Shown one piece after another: positions 33,765 to 43,588 of a stretch of DNA of 64,000 nt (its first letter is position 1; each line of letters starts with the position of its first letter). Origin of the DNA: Bosea sp. AS-1 (GTDB lineage: Bacteria > Pseudomonadota > Alphaproteobacteria > Rhizobiales > Beijerinckiaceae). A program made the translations under genes and the position numbers. Where the stretch lies: contig NZ_CP022372.1 in the NCBI RefSeq assembly GCF_002220095.1, positions 3,072,501 through 3,136,500 on the forward strand. Reading direction: 5' to 3'. The notes under the pieces are model-generated. The model ran no database searches. It worked only from the letters and a program-made list of their open reading frames with translations, and had not been told where the DNA came from.

Positions 33765-35164
33765 GCTGGCACCGTCAGGGATTGGCGATGGGCGGCGACG
33801 AGCTTCGCCAGCGCGGCTGAGGCGATGCGCGTCTTCAGGGAATCAGCCCGGCTCGTCAGGATGATCGGCACGCGCGCGCCGAGCACAAGTCCAGCCGCAT
33901 CGGCATTGGCGAAATAGATCAGTTGCTTGGCCAGCATGTTGCCCGCTTCCAGATCCGGCACGAGCAGGATGTCAGCTTGCCCGGCGACCGGCGAGACGAT
34001 CCCCTTGGTCCGGGCCGCCTCCGGGCTGATCGCGTTGTCGAAGGCGAGCGGGCCGTCGACCTTCGCTCCCGTGATCTGGCCGCGCGCCGCCATCACGGTG
34101 AGCGCCGCGGCATCGAGCGTTGAGGGCATCCGGTCGCTGACCGTCTCGACGGCGGCGAGCACCGCCACCAGCGGCTCTTCCAGTCCGAGCACATGCAGCA
34201 TGTCGATCGCGTTCTGGCAGATGTCGCGCTTCTGCATCAGCGTCGGCTGGATATTGACCGCCGCGTCCGTCACGATCAGCGGCTTGGAATAAGCCGGCAG
34301 ACTCATCGCATAGACATGGCTGATGCGCCGCTCGGTCGTCAGGCCCGAGCCCGGGGCGACGACGGCACCAAGCAGTTCGTCCGTATGGAGGCTACCCTTG
34401 ACGAGGGTCGCTACCCGGCCCGCCACCGCAAGTTCGACGGCGCGCGCGGCGGCGGCATGGCTATGCGGAGCATGTTCGATCGCGATCCCGTCGAGCGCGA
34501 CACCGGCCTTCTCCGCCGCAGCCCGGATCTTCGTCTCCGGACCGACCAGGATCGGCTGCAACAGCTCCTCGTCGCGGACCTCGATCGCCGCGAGAATGGC
34601 TTCCGGCGAGCACGGATGGACGATCGCGGCGCTCAAGGGCGGCAGGGCACGGGCCTGCGCCACGATGGCGTCGTAGCGACCCGAGCGCTTCAGCGTGACC
34701 TCGGGAAGGCGCTGGCGCGGCCAGGCCACGCGGCGGCCGGGCGCCATCACCGTCGCCAAGCCGGACAGCACCATTTCGCCGCGCTGATTGGTGCAGGCCG
34801 TATCCAGCACGACGGTTCGCTTCGAGGCCTCCTTGCTCCGGACCGTGACGGCCGCAGTGACGGTATCGCCGGGCGTGACCGGTTTCAGGAAACGCAGATC
34901 CTGCCCGAGATAGATCGTGCCCGGTCCGGGCAGCTTCGTGCCGAGCACCGCCGAGACCAGCGCCGCGGTCCACATGCCGTGCGCGACGATATGCCCGAAC
35001 GGATCGCTCGCCGCGAAGGCCGCATCCAGATGGGCGGGATTGGCGTCCCCCGAGACGGCCGCGAACAGCTCGATGTCGTCGGGCCGGACGATGCGGACGA
35101 GAGACGCGCTTTCGCCGATCGCGATCTCGTCGAAGGTCCGGTTGGTGAGAAGCTCCTGGTCCAC
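33761..35164 (-). CDS. pta: MaoC-like/phosphate acetyltransferase fusion
   Basis: 467 residues. The N-terminal third (about 1-150) is a MaoC hot-dog domain (FAAVSGDANPAHLDAAFA, GHIVAHGMWTAALVSAVLGT) as in enoyl-CoA hydratases. The rest is a phosphate acetyl/butyryltransferase domain (VTDAAVNIQPTLMQKRDICQ, LVPDLEAGNMLAKQL). GTG 35164 follows AAGGTGAG and starts 3 bases after the phaC stop. It interconverts acetyl-CoA and acetyl-phosphate, and the MaoC part may feed 3-hydroxyacyl-CoA to PHB. The second role is inference. Confidence 0.92.
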   Translation of the reverse strand: MDQELLTNRTFDEIAIGESASLVRIVRPDDIELFAAVSGDANPAHLDAAFAASDPFGHIVAHGMWTAALVSAVLGTKLPGPGTIYLGQDLRFLKPVTPGDTVTAAVTVRSKEASKRTVVLDTACTNQRGEMVLSGLATVMAPGRRVAWPRQRLPEVTLKRSGRYDAIVAQARALPPLSAAIVHPCSPEAILAAIEVRDEELLQPILVGPETKIRAAAEKAGVALDGIAIEHAPHSHAAAARAVELAVAGRVATLVKGSLHTDELLGAVVAPGSGLTTERRISHVYAMSLPAYSKPLIVTDAAVNIQPTLMQKRDICQNAIDMLHVLGLEEPLVAVLAAVETVSDRMPSTLDAAALTVMAARGQITGAKVDGPLAFDNAISPEAARTKGIVSPVAGQADILLVPDLEAGNMLAKQLIYFANADAAGLVLGARVPIILTSRADSLKTRIASAALAKLVAAHRQSLTVPA

Positions 35165-35167
35165 ATC

Positions 35168-36964
35168 TCACCTTTGCATCACATAGGTTCCCGGCGCATC
35201 GCAAAGCGGCTCGCGGTCACTTCCAGCGCCACCAAATTCGGGCGGCGCGACCTGCTCGGGCGACGATAGGCCGTCGAGCCATTCTGTCCATGCCTCCCAC
35301 CACGAGCCTTCGCAACCCCGAGCAGCAGCCAACCACTCGTCTGGTCCGAGACAGATATCGCCATGCTTCTTCGGCATGATCCGGTAGCGGCGTCCAGGAT
35401 GGCCCGGCTCGCTGACGATCCCCGCGTTATGACCTCCATTGGTCAGCACGAAGGTCAGGTCGGCATCGATCAGCAGGTGCAGTTTGTGGACGGAACGCCA
35501 AGGAGCGACATGGTCGCGCTCGGTCGCAACGGCGAAGGTTGGCGTGCGGATATTCTGGAGCGCTGCCGGCCGTCCTTCCACCATGAAGCGGCCGCTCGCC
35601 AGATCGTTGTCGAGGTAGAGGCCACGCAAGTAGTCTGCCTGCATGCGATAGGGCATGCGCGTGGAATCCGCGTTCCAGGCCATCAGATCGAACATCGGGG
35701 AGCGTTCCCCCATCAGATAGTCGTGCACCAGTCGCGACCAGACCAGATCATTCGAGCGCAGGAGCTGGAAGGCCGCTGCCATCTGGTCGGCTGACAGATA
35801 GCCCCGGTTCCACATCATGCTGTCGAGGAAACGCAGCTCGCTCGTATCGATGAACAGCGCGAGTTCGCCCGGTTCGCTGAAATCGGTCTGGGCCGCGAGG
35901 AACGTCAGCGAGGCCAGCCGCTCGTCGCCGTCGCGCACCATCGCCGCGGCTGCGACGGCCAGAAGCGTGCCGCCCAGACAGTATCCGGCGGCGTGCACCT
36001 TACGATGGGGTATGATCGCAGCGATGGCATCGAGGGCAGCCATTACTCCGCTGCGGCGATAGTCATCGAGCGCGAGTTCTCGATCATCGGCATCGGGATT
36101 GCGCCAGGAGATGCAAAAGACCGTGTATCCTGCGCCGACGAGGTAGCGCACCAGCGAATTCTCTGGCGACAGGTCGAGGATGTAATACTTCATGATCCAG
36201 GCGGGCACGATCAGGATCGGCTCGGCATGGACGGTCGGCGTCGACGGCGCGTATTGGACCAGCTCGATCAGGTGGTTGCGGAAGACGATCTTGCCCGGCG
36301 TCACCGCGACGTCCCGACCGACGACGAAGCGTTCGGCGCCGAGGGGAGGCCGTCCGGCAAGCTGCCTTTGCAGATCCTCGGCCCAGTTCTTCCAGCCCTC
36401 GATGAAATTGGAACCGCCGGTCTCGCGGGCCCGCTCGATCACCTCCGGATTGGTCAGCGGGTTGTTCGAGGGTGAGAAGACATCCAGGATCTGGCGCGTG
36501 ATGAAGGAGACGACCTCCTCATGATGACGCTCGACACCCGGCACCTCATGCGTGACGTTGTGCCACCATTGCTGATTGAGCAGGAAGGCCTGAGCCATGA
36601 AGCTGAAAGGTTGCGTGCGCCATTCCGGAGCCGAGAAGCGGTAATCGCCAGGCAGCGGCTTGATGCAGGGATCGGCATCCGCCTCGAGCAGACCCGAGAC
36701 GGCCTGCCCTCCCAGGCGAGCCGCCTTATGCACCGCCTTGCTTGCCAGTTCGAATTGCTTGCCTGGCGCGGCCGCCAGATGGATGGCCCAGTCGAAATAG
36801 GCCAGCGTCAAGGCCATGGGCGAGAAGCCGCCGGTGAGTTTCGCCGTCGCGGCTTCGCGCGTGCGGTCGATCGCTGAGAAAGCCTCCTCTGCGGGAGTTA
36901 TGTCCGAGCAAGGTTGCTGCCGTTGGGACTTCGCGGCCAAACCGGTTCGCGGCGAGGAATGCAT
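35168..36964 (-). CDS. phaC: Poly(3-hydroxyalkanoate) synthase
   Basis: A 598-residue class I-type PHB synthase. The lipase-like box GYCLGG carries the nucleophile Cys329. YYILDLSPENSLVRYL and the late GGHNAGIV (with catalytic His) are also typical. ATG 36964 follows GAAGGAAG. It is the first gene of phaC-pta-ackA, reading away from a FixK-type site 53 bases from its start. No phaA, phaB or phaR is in the window, so monomer supply comes from elsewhere or through the pta fusion. Confidence 0.94.
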   Translation of the reverse strand: MHSSPRTGLAAKSQRQQPCSDITPAEEAFSAIDRTREAATAKLTGGFSPMALTLAYFDWAIHLAAAPGKQFELASKAVHKAARLGGQAVSGLLEADADPCIKPLPGDYRFSAPEWRTQPFSFMAQAFLLNQQWWHNVTHEVPGVERHHEEVVSFITRQILDVFSPSNNPLTNPEVIERARETGGSNFIEGWKNWAEDLQRQLAGRPPLGAERFVVGRDVAVTPGKIVFRNHLIELVQYAPSTPTVHAEPILIVPAWIMKYYILDLSPENSLVRYLVGAGYTVFCISWRNPDADDRELALDDYRRSGVMAALDAIAAIIPHRKVHAAGYCLGGTLLAVAAAAMVRDGDERLASLTFLAAQTDFSEPGELALFIDTSELRFLDSMMWNRGYLSADQMAAAFQLLRSNDLVWSRLVHDYLMGERSPMFDLMAWNADSTRMPYRMQADYLRGLYLDNDLASGRFMVEGRPAALQNIRTPTFAVATERDHVAPWRSVHKLHLLIDADLTFVLTNGGHNAGIVSEPGHPGRRYRIMPKKHGDICLGPDEWLAAARGCEGSWWEAWTEWLDGLSSPEQVAPPEFGGAGSDREPLCDAPGTYVMQR

Positions 36965-37017
36965 GGCTTCTTCCTTCGAGATCGTTGCCAGTATGCGCTC
37001 CAGAAGCCGCGCATTCC

Positions 37018-37031
37018 TTGAGCTTGGTCAA
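37018..37031. promoter_or_regulatory. FNR/FixK-type site shared by phaC and adh
   Basis: TTGAGCTTGGTCAA lies 53 bases from the phaC start on one side and 55 bases from the adh start on the other, so one site could serve both promoters. Confidence 0.7.
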
Positions 37032-37086
37032 AGCCGATACGTCCTCACCCCGCTAATTCTCTCAGCGCGCAGAGCGGGAGAATTCC

Positions 37087-38070
37087 ATGAAGGCGATGGT
37101 TCTGAACGCTGCGGGCCGTCCGCTTGTCGAGGAGACGCGTCCCGATCCCGTTCCTGCGCCTGGAGAGCTGCGGATCAGGGTCGAAGCCTGTGCGATCTGC
37201 CGCACGGATCTGCATGTCGTCGACGGCGAACTCCCCGATCTGCAATGCCCGCGTGTCCCCGGCCACGAAGTCGTCGGCCGGGTCGACTTGGTCGGTGTGG
37301 GCGTCGCGCCCGAACTGATCGGTCGGCGTGTCGGTCTCGGCTGGCTGGGGCATACATGCGGGCATTGTCCCTACTGCCGCGCTCTGCGGGAGAACCTGTG
37401 CGACACTCCGGAATTCACCGGCTACACCCGGGACGGCGGCTTCGCCAGCCATGTCATAGCCGATGCAGCCTACGTCTTCCCTCTGGATGAATTCCCCGAC
37501 CCCGTCGCCGCCGCCCCCCTGATGTGCGCAGGGTTGATCGGATGGCGGAGTCTGCGCAGCGCCGGGGCAGGCCGGCGGATCGGACTCTACGGTTTCGGCG
37601 CCGCTGCTCACATCCTCGTACAGATCTGCCGCTGGCAGGGGCGCGAAGTCTATGCCTTTACCCGCCCGGGCGACGAGGCGGCCCAGGCTCATGCCCGCTC
37701 CCTCGGCGCATGCTGGGCCGGAAGCTCGGAGGACAAGCCGCCGGCGCCACTCGACGCCGCGCTGATCTTCGCGCCCGTCGGGACGCTGGTGCCGCTCGCC
37801 CTGAATGCCCTCGTGAAAGGTGGGCGCGTCGTCTGCGGCGGCATCCATATGAGCGACATTCCCAGCTTCGGCTATGATCTGCTCTGGCACGAACGCGAGC
37901 TGGTTTCGGTTGCCAATCTCACACGAGCCGACGGGCGCGAATTCCTGTCCGTCGCCCGGCAGGCCGACATCAAGACGAAAACCACGGCCTATCCCTTGGA
38001 GCGGGCGAATGAGGCTCTTTCGGATCTGCGGGCCGGCCGATTGCAGGGCGCGGCGGTACTGGTGCCATGA
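37087..38070 (+). CDS. adhA: Zinc-dependent alcohol dehydrogenase
   Basis: 327 residues. Catalytic zinc ligands are in CAICRTDLH and GHEVVG; a structural zinc site is complete (CGHCPYCRALRENLC). The cofactor loop LYGFGAAAHILVQIC follows. It belongs to the AdhA group that interconverts primary alcohols and aldehydes with NAD(H), and may re-oxidise NADH when oxygen is scarce. Its stop overlaps the next gene's ATG (ATGA). Confidence 0.92.
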   Translation: MKAMVLNAAGRPLVEETRPDPVPAPGELRIRVEACAICRTDLHVVDGELPDLQCPRVPGHEVVGRVDLVGVGVAPELIGRRVGLGWLGHTCGHCPYCRALRENLCDTPEFTGYTRDGGFASHVIADAAYVFPLDEFPDPVAAAPLMCAGLIGWRSLRSAGAGRRIGLYGFGAAAHILVQICRWQGREVYAFTRPGDEAAQAHARSLGACWAGSSEDKPPAPLDAALIFAPVGTLVPLALNALVKGGRVVCGGIHMSDIPSFGYDLLWHERELVSVANLTRADGREFLSVARQADIKTKTTAYPLERANEALSDLRAGRLQGAAVLVP

Positions 38071-39053
38071 GGCTCTCAGGGCTTGTCGACGCAATTTCCG
38101 AGCCCCCTCGCCCCTATGAGCAGGCCTTGTCCCTGCCGTCCTCGCTGCTCCGCTTCGTGCTCCTGTCGGGCGGCTGGCACCAGGCGGCCGTCTGCGCCCT
38201 GTCCATCGTCGTCTTCATGCTTAATACCGCGCCGATCGAAACACAGCGGCGCATCATCGACACTGCCGTGCATGTCGGCAGCGCCCGTGCCATCCTGACC
38301 TTGGTCGGGCTGCAAATTGGGCTCGTGCTGGCTTATGGCCTGGCGAAACTGGCGATGAACGTCTACCGCGCCTGGCTCGGGGAATGCGCAACACGCGACC
38401 TGCGGCTTGTGGTGACGCAACGACTTGAACACATGGGCGAGGAGCCCTCCGACCTGGCCAACGGAACCGGACTCGCCATGATCCTCGCGGAAGCGGACGA
38501 TATCGGCGCTTTCGTGGGTTCGAGCCTCAGCCTGCCGATCGTCGAGATCGGCTTCCTGGCGAGCATCTTCATCTATCTCGCCTTCCTCGATCTCAGAATG
38601 ATGGGGGCGAGCCTCCTGATCCTCGCGCCGCAATTCGTGTTCGTGCCGCTGATGCAGCGAGCGATCAATCGCAGAGTGGCGCAACGAACGCGCCTCCTTC
38701 GCCGTTTCGGCGACGAGATCCTGTCGCCCTCGAAGGCGGAATCGAGCGCTCCCCGACTGGATGAGGTCTTTGCGGTCGACATCGGCGTCTTCGAAATCAA
38801 ATTCTCCCTCAATTTTCTGATGAACTTGACCTATTCTCTGGGCAGCCTGCTCGTGCTCGGCATCGGCTGCGTCCTGGCGGTCCGGGGACAGACCGAGATC
38901 GCCACCGTTGTCACCTTCCTGTCCGCCACGACCAAGATCGTCGATCCCTGGAACGACGTCGTGGACTGGGCGCGCGGCTTTGCGATGACCACCGTGAAAT
39001 ACGATCTGGTTGTTCGGGCGCTCGATACGTTACCCGACGACGCTGCTCCGTGA
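38067..39053 (+). CDS. ABC-transporter transmembrane domain without ATPase
   Basis: A 328-residue protein resembling the six-helix membrane domain of type I ABC exporters (hydrophobic segments about 30-50, 75-100, 155-175, 180-200, 250-275). No nucleotide-binding domain follows: it stops at 328 without Walker A or a signature motif, and there is no room for one before mgtA. It is translationally coupled to adhA. It may pair with an ATPase encoded elsewhere or be a degenerate exporter with another role. Confidence 0.7.
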   Translation: MRLSGLVDAISEPPRPYEQALSLPSSLLRFVLLSGGWHQAAVCALSIVVFMLNTAPIETQRRIIDTAVHVGSARAILTLVGLQIGLVLAYGLAKLAMNVYRAWLGECATRDLRLVVTQRLEHMGEEPSDLANGTGLAMILAEADDIGAFVGSSLSLPIVEIGFLASIFIYLAFLDLRMMGASLLILAPQFVFVPLMQRAINRRVAQRTRLLRRFGDEILSPSKAESSAPRLDEVFAVDIGVFEIKFSLNFLMNLTYSLGSLLVLGIGCVLAVRGQTEIATVVTFLSATTKIVDPWNDVVDWARGFAMTTVKYDLVVRALDTLPDDAAP

Positions 39054-39082
39054 CCGCGGCGGCCCACTGAGGTCGTGACGCT

Positions 39083-41680
39083 TCAGAAGGCCCGGAAGCG
39101 ACGCGCCTCCGGATGGCGAGTGCGGCCTCGTCTTCGTTTCCCTTCGACGCGCATCGCCAGCGGCTTAAGCATCTCGGCGAGCCCTAGGTAGAAGGCAGCG
39201 ATGATCAGGATGGCGAGCAGGACCGGGGCCGGCAGCGCGACGAAGCCGAACGGATGGCCGAGCGGCGTCAGGGCCAGGATCAGTGCGGCGGCGAGAGCCC
39301 CGAGCGAGGTCATGACGAGGAAACGATGCGGCCGGCTGCGCCAGCAGGGTGCCGCCGTGCGGATGACGAAGATCACCAGGATCTGCGTCAGGATCGACTC
39401 GACGAACCAGGCCGTCCTGAACGTCTCGATCCCTGCGCCGAAAACACCGAGCAGAACGGCGAAAGTTGCCGCATCGAATACGGACGAGAGCGGCCCCATG
39501 ACGAGCGTGAAACGCAGCACCGCATGCATGTCCCAGTGCCGGGGCTTGGCGAGGTCGGCGGGGTCCGCCTCGTCGAAAGGGATACCGACCTCGGACAGGT
39601 CGTAGAGCATGTTGTTGATCAGGATCTGCAACGGGTTGAGCGGCAGGAACGGCAGCACCATCGACGCGAGCGCCATCGACAGCATGTTGCCGAAATTCGA
39701 GCTCGTACCCATGCGGACATATTTCATGATGTTGGCATAGGTGCGCCGGCCTTCGGCGATGCCCTGCGCGAGAACCCCGAGATCGGGTGCAAGCAGGACG
39801 ATCGCCGCCGCCTCACGCGCGACTTCTGTGCCGCCCTCGACGGAGAGGCCGACATCCGCGGCATGGATCGCCGGTGCATCGTTGATACCGTCGCCGATAA
39901 AGCCGACCGTGTGCCCGGCCCTGCGCAGGGCCAGGACGAGGCGCGCCTTCTGTTCCGGCGCGACCCGAGCGAACAGATCGACGTCGCGAACGCGAGCGGC
40001 CAAGGCGGCCTCTCCCAATGCCGCTATCTCCTCGCCCGTCATCAGCCCTCGCACCGGAAGCGCCAGCGTTTCGGCGAGATGGCGAACGACGGGGGCGGCG
40101 TCTCCCGAGATCACCTTGACGCGCACGCCCGCCGCGGCGAGCTGGCGGACCGCCACGCCCGCGGAGCCCTTGGGCGGGTCGATGAAGGCAGCGCAGCCCG
40201 CGAAGACGAGACCGGCTTCGTCGTCGCGAGACAGGTCATCGGCCCCCCGGGGCATGGGGCGCTGAGCGATGCCGAGCAGGCGCAGGCCCTGCGCCCCTTT
40301 TGCTTCAAAGAAGGCCAGAAGCTTGCCTCGCTGAGCATCGTCGAGCTTTTCAGCCGTCCCATCCTCACGTTCGAACCGGTCACATAGGTCGAGCAAGCCT
40401 TCGGGAGCGCCCTTGACGATCATCACCCGCTCGTCGCCCCTCGCCACAAGAACGGAGGAGCGCCGCCGCTCGAAATCGAACGGCAGATCGGCCAGGGCAC
40501 GCCAAGCCTTGTCGTCGCCTTCCGAGTTGGCGAGCAAGGCTGTGTCGAGGTTGTTGCGCAGCCCGCTGCAAAAACGGCTGTTGAGGCAAGCGAGCTCGGT
40601 GACGCGCGCATTGTCGATGCCGTCACAGCCGAAGCTTGCGACATGGGCTATCCGCGCTTCCGTCAGCGTCCCCGTCTTGTCGGTGCAGAGAACGTCCATC
40701 GCCCCAAGGTCATGGATCGCGGACAAGCGCTTCACCACGACCTGGCGCCGTGCCATGCGCATCGCGCCGCGTGCGAGCGTCACCGTCATCACCACCGGCA
40801 GCAGTTCCGGCGTCAGGCCGACGGCCAGCGCGACGGCGAACAGGAAGCTTTCGATCGACAGCCCGTGGCGCACGAGTTGCGTCAGCAGCACGAACAGGAC
40901 GAGGAAGCCGGTGAGGCGCAGGATCAGCATGCCGAGCCCGTGAACCCCGCGTTCGAAGGCGGTGGGCGGCTCGCTCGCCTGCATGGACCGCGAGATCGAG
41001 CCCAGCCGTGTCTGCGCACCCGTCGCGGCAACGAGCAACCGGACTTCTCCGCCGACGAGACTTGTTCCCCCGAACAGGACGCTACCCGTTCCGTCGCCGG
41101 CGGAATCCTCAGGAGCTGCCAGCTTCTCCACCGGAAAGGGTTCGCCGGTGAGCGCCGCTTCATCGGCCATTGCATCGTGGCTCTCGAGGATCAGGCCATC
41201 CGCCGGGATCAGATCGCCGGCATGAAGCGCGACCACGTCACCGGCAACCACGTCCCGTACCGGGATTTCGACACGCCGCCCGCCGCGAAGGGCCGTGACC
41301 TGCACCGCCACCGTGCGGCGGAGCGCGTCAACGGCATTCTCGGCCTGGATCTCCTGGAAGACGTCGAGGACGATCGAAGCCAGCACGATGAGAACGATGA
41401 TGATCAGGCTCTGCCAATCGCCCGTCGCCCCCGAGATCAGCGCGGCGATCAGCAAGATCGCGATGAGGGGTTCCACGAGCCGCTTGGCGATCTTGAAGAG
41501 CAGCCCGCGCCGCAGGCTCGTCACGGCGAGATTGGGCCCGAAGCGATGCAGCCGTTCGGCGGCCTCAAGGTCGCTCAATCCACCAGAGGTCGTTTCGAGA
41601 CGTTTCAGCAACGCGTTCCGGCCTTCCCGCCAGAACCCGCTCCCGCCCGATACGACTATTTCCGCAGGCTCCGTCTTCAT
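39083..41680 (-). CDS. mgtA: Magnesium-translocating P-type ATPase
   Basis: 865 residues, type IIIB P-ATPase. Motifs: TGEPFPVEK (actuator), [11 protein letters not shown] (phosphorylated Asp), [19 protein letters not shown], and membrane segments [20 protein letters not shown] and [13 protein letters not shown], characteristic of MgtA/MgtB. It imports Mg2+ down its gradient at ATP cost. Its ATG overlaps the stop of the upstream ABC ATPase (ATGA), an unusual partner. No magnesium-sensing leader is visible because the promoter lies four genes upstream. Confidence 0.94.
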   Translation of the reverse strand: MKTEPAEIVVSGGSGFWREGRNALLKRLETTSGGLSDLEAAERLHRFGPNLAVTSLRRGLLFKIAKRLVEPLIAILLIAALISGATGDWQSLIIIVLIVLASIVLDVFQEIQAENAVDALRRTVAVQVTALRGGRRVEIPVRDVVAGDVVALHAGDLIPADGLILESHDAMADEAALTGEPFPVEKLAAPEDSAGDGTGSVLFGGTSLVGGEVRLLVAATGAQTRLGSISRSMQASEPPTAFERGVHGLGMLILRLTGFLVLFVLLTQLVRHGLSIESFLFAVALAVGLTPELLPVVMTVTLARGAMRMARRQVVVKRLSAIHDLGAMDVLCTDKTGTLTEARIAHVASFGCDGIDNARVTELACLNSRFCSGLRNNLDTALLANSEGDDKAWRALADLPFDFERRRSSVLVARGDERVMIVKGAPEGLLDLCDRFEREDGTAEKLDDAQRGKLLAFFEAKGAQGLRLLGIAQRPMPRGADDLSRDDEAGLVFAGCAAFIDPPKGSAGVAVRQLAAAGVRVKVISGDAAPVVRHLAETLALPVRGLMTGEEIAALGEAALAARVRDVDLFARVAPEQKARLVLALRRAGHTVGFIGDGINDAPAIHAADVGLSVEGGTEVAREAAAIVLLAPDLGVLAQGIAEGRRTYANIMKYVRMGTSSNFGNMLSMALASMVLPFLPLNPLQILINNMLYDLSEVGIPFDEADPADLAKPRHWDMHAVLRFTLVMGPLSSVFDAATFAVLLGVFGAGIETFRTAWFVESILTQILVIFVIRTAAPCWRSRPHRFLVMTSLGALAAALILALTPLGHPFGFVALPAPVLLAILIIAAFYLGLAEMLKPLAMRVEGKRRRGRTRHPEARRFRAF

Positions 41681-42369
41681 CCCGGGCTCTTCTCGATGCG
41701 CCCATCGACCACCGTGACGATCCGGTCGCAGCGACGGGCGAGATCCATGTTGTGAGTCACGATCAGGAAGCTGGTTCCGGAGCGCAAATTCTCCTGGCGC
41801 ATCAAGGCGAAAACGCCCTCGGCCGATTTGCTGTCCAGGTTTCCCGTCGGCTCGTCGGCCAGGATGAGATCCGGCTGCATCGCGAGCGCCCGCGCGACCG
41901 CGACACGCTGCTGTTGGCCGCCGGACATGTTGAACGCGCCGTTGTTCGCGAACTGAGAAAGTCCCATCCGGCCGAGCAGTTGCAGCCCTCGTGCCTCGAT
42001 CTCCGCGGTCGCGCGTCCGTGAGCGACCACCATGGGCATCATCACATTCTCAAGGGCGGTGAATGCCGAAATCAGGAGATGCGACTGGAAGACGAAGCCG
42101 ATGCGGTGCCCGCGCAGATGCGTGATCTGGGCATCGTCGAGTTCGCTGGTCGTGTGGCCGGCGATCGCGAGTTCGCCGCTGGTCGGACGGTCCAGCAGGC
42201 CGATGATGTTGAGGAGGGTGCTCTTGCCGGAACCGGATGGGCCGACCAGCGCGACGAAGCCGCCGCGTTCCAGTTCGAGATCGATTCCGTGCAGCACCTC
42301 GGTTTCGGTCGGCAAGCCGACCGCGTAGGATTTTCGTACGGCCTTCAGCATGAGTATGGGTTCAGCCAC
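41677..42369 (-). CDS. ABC transporter ATP-binding protein (MacB/LolD type)
   Basis: 230 residues: Walker [11 protein letters not shown]-loop region FVFQSHLL, signature [15 protein letters not shown], Walker [13 protein letters not shown]. It starts at GTG 42369, which follows GGAGG and overlaps the permease stop by 8 bases; the open frame continues farther upstream without a start signal. Partner of the following FtsX-type permease and HlyD-type adaptor, making a MacAB-like exporter. Confidence 0.93.
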   Translation of the reverse strand: MAEPILMLKAVRKSYAVGLPTETEVLHGIDLELERGGFVALVGPSGSGKSTLLNIIGLLDRPTSGELAIAGHTTSELDDAQITHLRGHRIGFVFQSHLLISAFTALENVMMPMVVAHGRATAEIEARGLQLLGRMGLSQFANNGAFNMSGGQQQRVAVARALAMQPDLILADEPTGNLDSKSAEGVFALMRQENLRSGTSFLIVTHNMDLARRCDRIVTVVDGRIEKSPG

Positions 42370-43588
42370 GGATAGCCTCCACCGGATCGAGGCGCGAGGC
42401 TCTGAGCGCCGGCGCCATCGCGGCCGCAACGCCCGTCACGGTGGCGAGCAGCGCGGTCGCGACGAAAAGGCTCGGCTCCATGATGAGCGGGAACAATTCG
42501 GTGCCGTCCGCCTGTCGCGCCACGCTATGCCAATAGACCAGCGCTGCGGCTCCAAGCGCCGCCCCGCCAAGCGAACCGGCAAAGCCGAGCAATCCGCCCT
42601 GAAGCAGGAAGATGCGCAGGATCTGGCCGCGCGTCGCGCCCATCGCGCGCAGGATGCCGATATCCTTCGAGCGCTGGATGACCGACACGACGAGCACCGC
42701 GGCGATGCCGAAAGCGACGGAGAGGCCCACGAAGAGACGGATCAGCGTATTGGTGTTCTTCTGGGCCTGAACGGCCGTGAAGAACTGGGCGTTGGTCTTG
42801 ATCCAGCTATCGGCTTCGACTGCATTCGAGGCTTCAATCTCGCGGGCGATGCTCTCGGCGTCGTAGATATTGCCGATCGTCAGTCCGATCTCGGTCACGC
42901 CACCAATCACCCCGAGCAAGGATTGCGCGGTACGTAGCGCAACATAGGTGTTGCGTTGGTTCGCGCTCTTGTTGCCGAGATCGAACAAGCCCGTGACGGT
43001 CAGCGTGCGGCTTGCGCCGCCATTGCTGCTCAGCATGATCTTGTCGCCGACATTCGCACCGAGATCATGGGCGAGATCCGTCCCGATCAGGATATCGTCA
43101 CTGGTCAAGCGCAACTGACCGGCGACGATATAATCCGACAGCCGGACGACCCTGAGGTAACTGTCAGGTTCCATGCCGACCACCGAAACGGATCGACTGG
43201 CGTCGCCGCGAACCGCGAGCGCGGATCCCGTCATGCTTGCCGCAACAGCCGTGACCGCCGGCAGCATTTCCATGCGATGCGCGATCGCCTGCCACTGATC
43301 GATCGAGATCACTCTCTGGCTTGGGCGCTGCACGATCGCGTCTTCCACCACGGCTGCTCCGTTGCGCAAGGGCCGCGCGATCTGCTCCGGAGGGATGAGT
43401 TGGATCTGGGCCTGGGAAGTCAGAACGCGCTTGATGAAGTTCGCCTCGAGCCCAGCGAGCATTGCCGACATGAAGACGATGACGGCAACGCCGATGGTGA
43501 TGCCGCCGACGATGAAACCTGTCTGCAAGCGCCCCTCGCCAAGAAAGCGCAACGCGCCGATCCAGACGAAGGACAGCCAGCGCATCAT
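42362..43588 (-). CDS. MacB/FtsX-type ABC permease
   Basis: 408 residues with one N-terminal helix ([20 protein letters not shown]), a periplasmic domain of about 220 residues, and three C-terminal helices ([56 protein letters not shown]). FtsX signature [19 protein letters not shown] is present. ATGA overlap with hlyD. Such permeases drive export from the periplasm by a mechanical stroke. Confidence 0.92.
   Translation of the reverse strand: MMRWLSFVWIGALRFLGEGRLQTGFIVGGITIGVAVIVFMSAMLAGLEANFIKRVLTSQAQIQLIPPEQIARPLRNGAAVVEDAIVQRPSQRVISIDQWQAIAHRMEMLPAVTAVAASMTGSALAVRGDASRSVSVVGMEPDSYLRVVRLSDYIVAGQLRLTSDDILIGTDLAHDLGANVGDKIMLSSNGGASRTLTVTGLFDLGNKSANQRNTYVALRTAQSLLGVIGGVTEIGLTIGNIYDAESIAREIEASNAVEADSWIKTNAQFFTAVQAQKNTNTLIRLFVGLSVAFGIAAVLVVSVIQRSKDIGILRAMGATRGQILRIFLLQGGLLGFAGSLGGAALGAAALVYWHSVARQADGTELFPLIMEPSLFVATALLATVTGVAAAMAPALRASRLDPVEAIRG

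Noticed and set aside
39254..40387. Long + strand frame within mgtA
   Set aside because: Low-complexity Arg/Asp/Gly shadow of a well-defined P-type ATPase.
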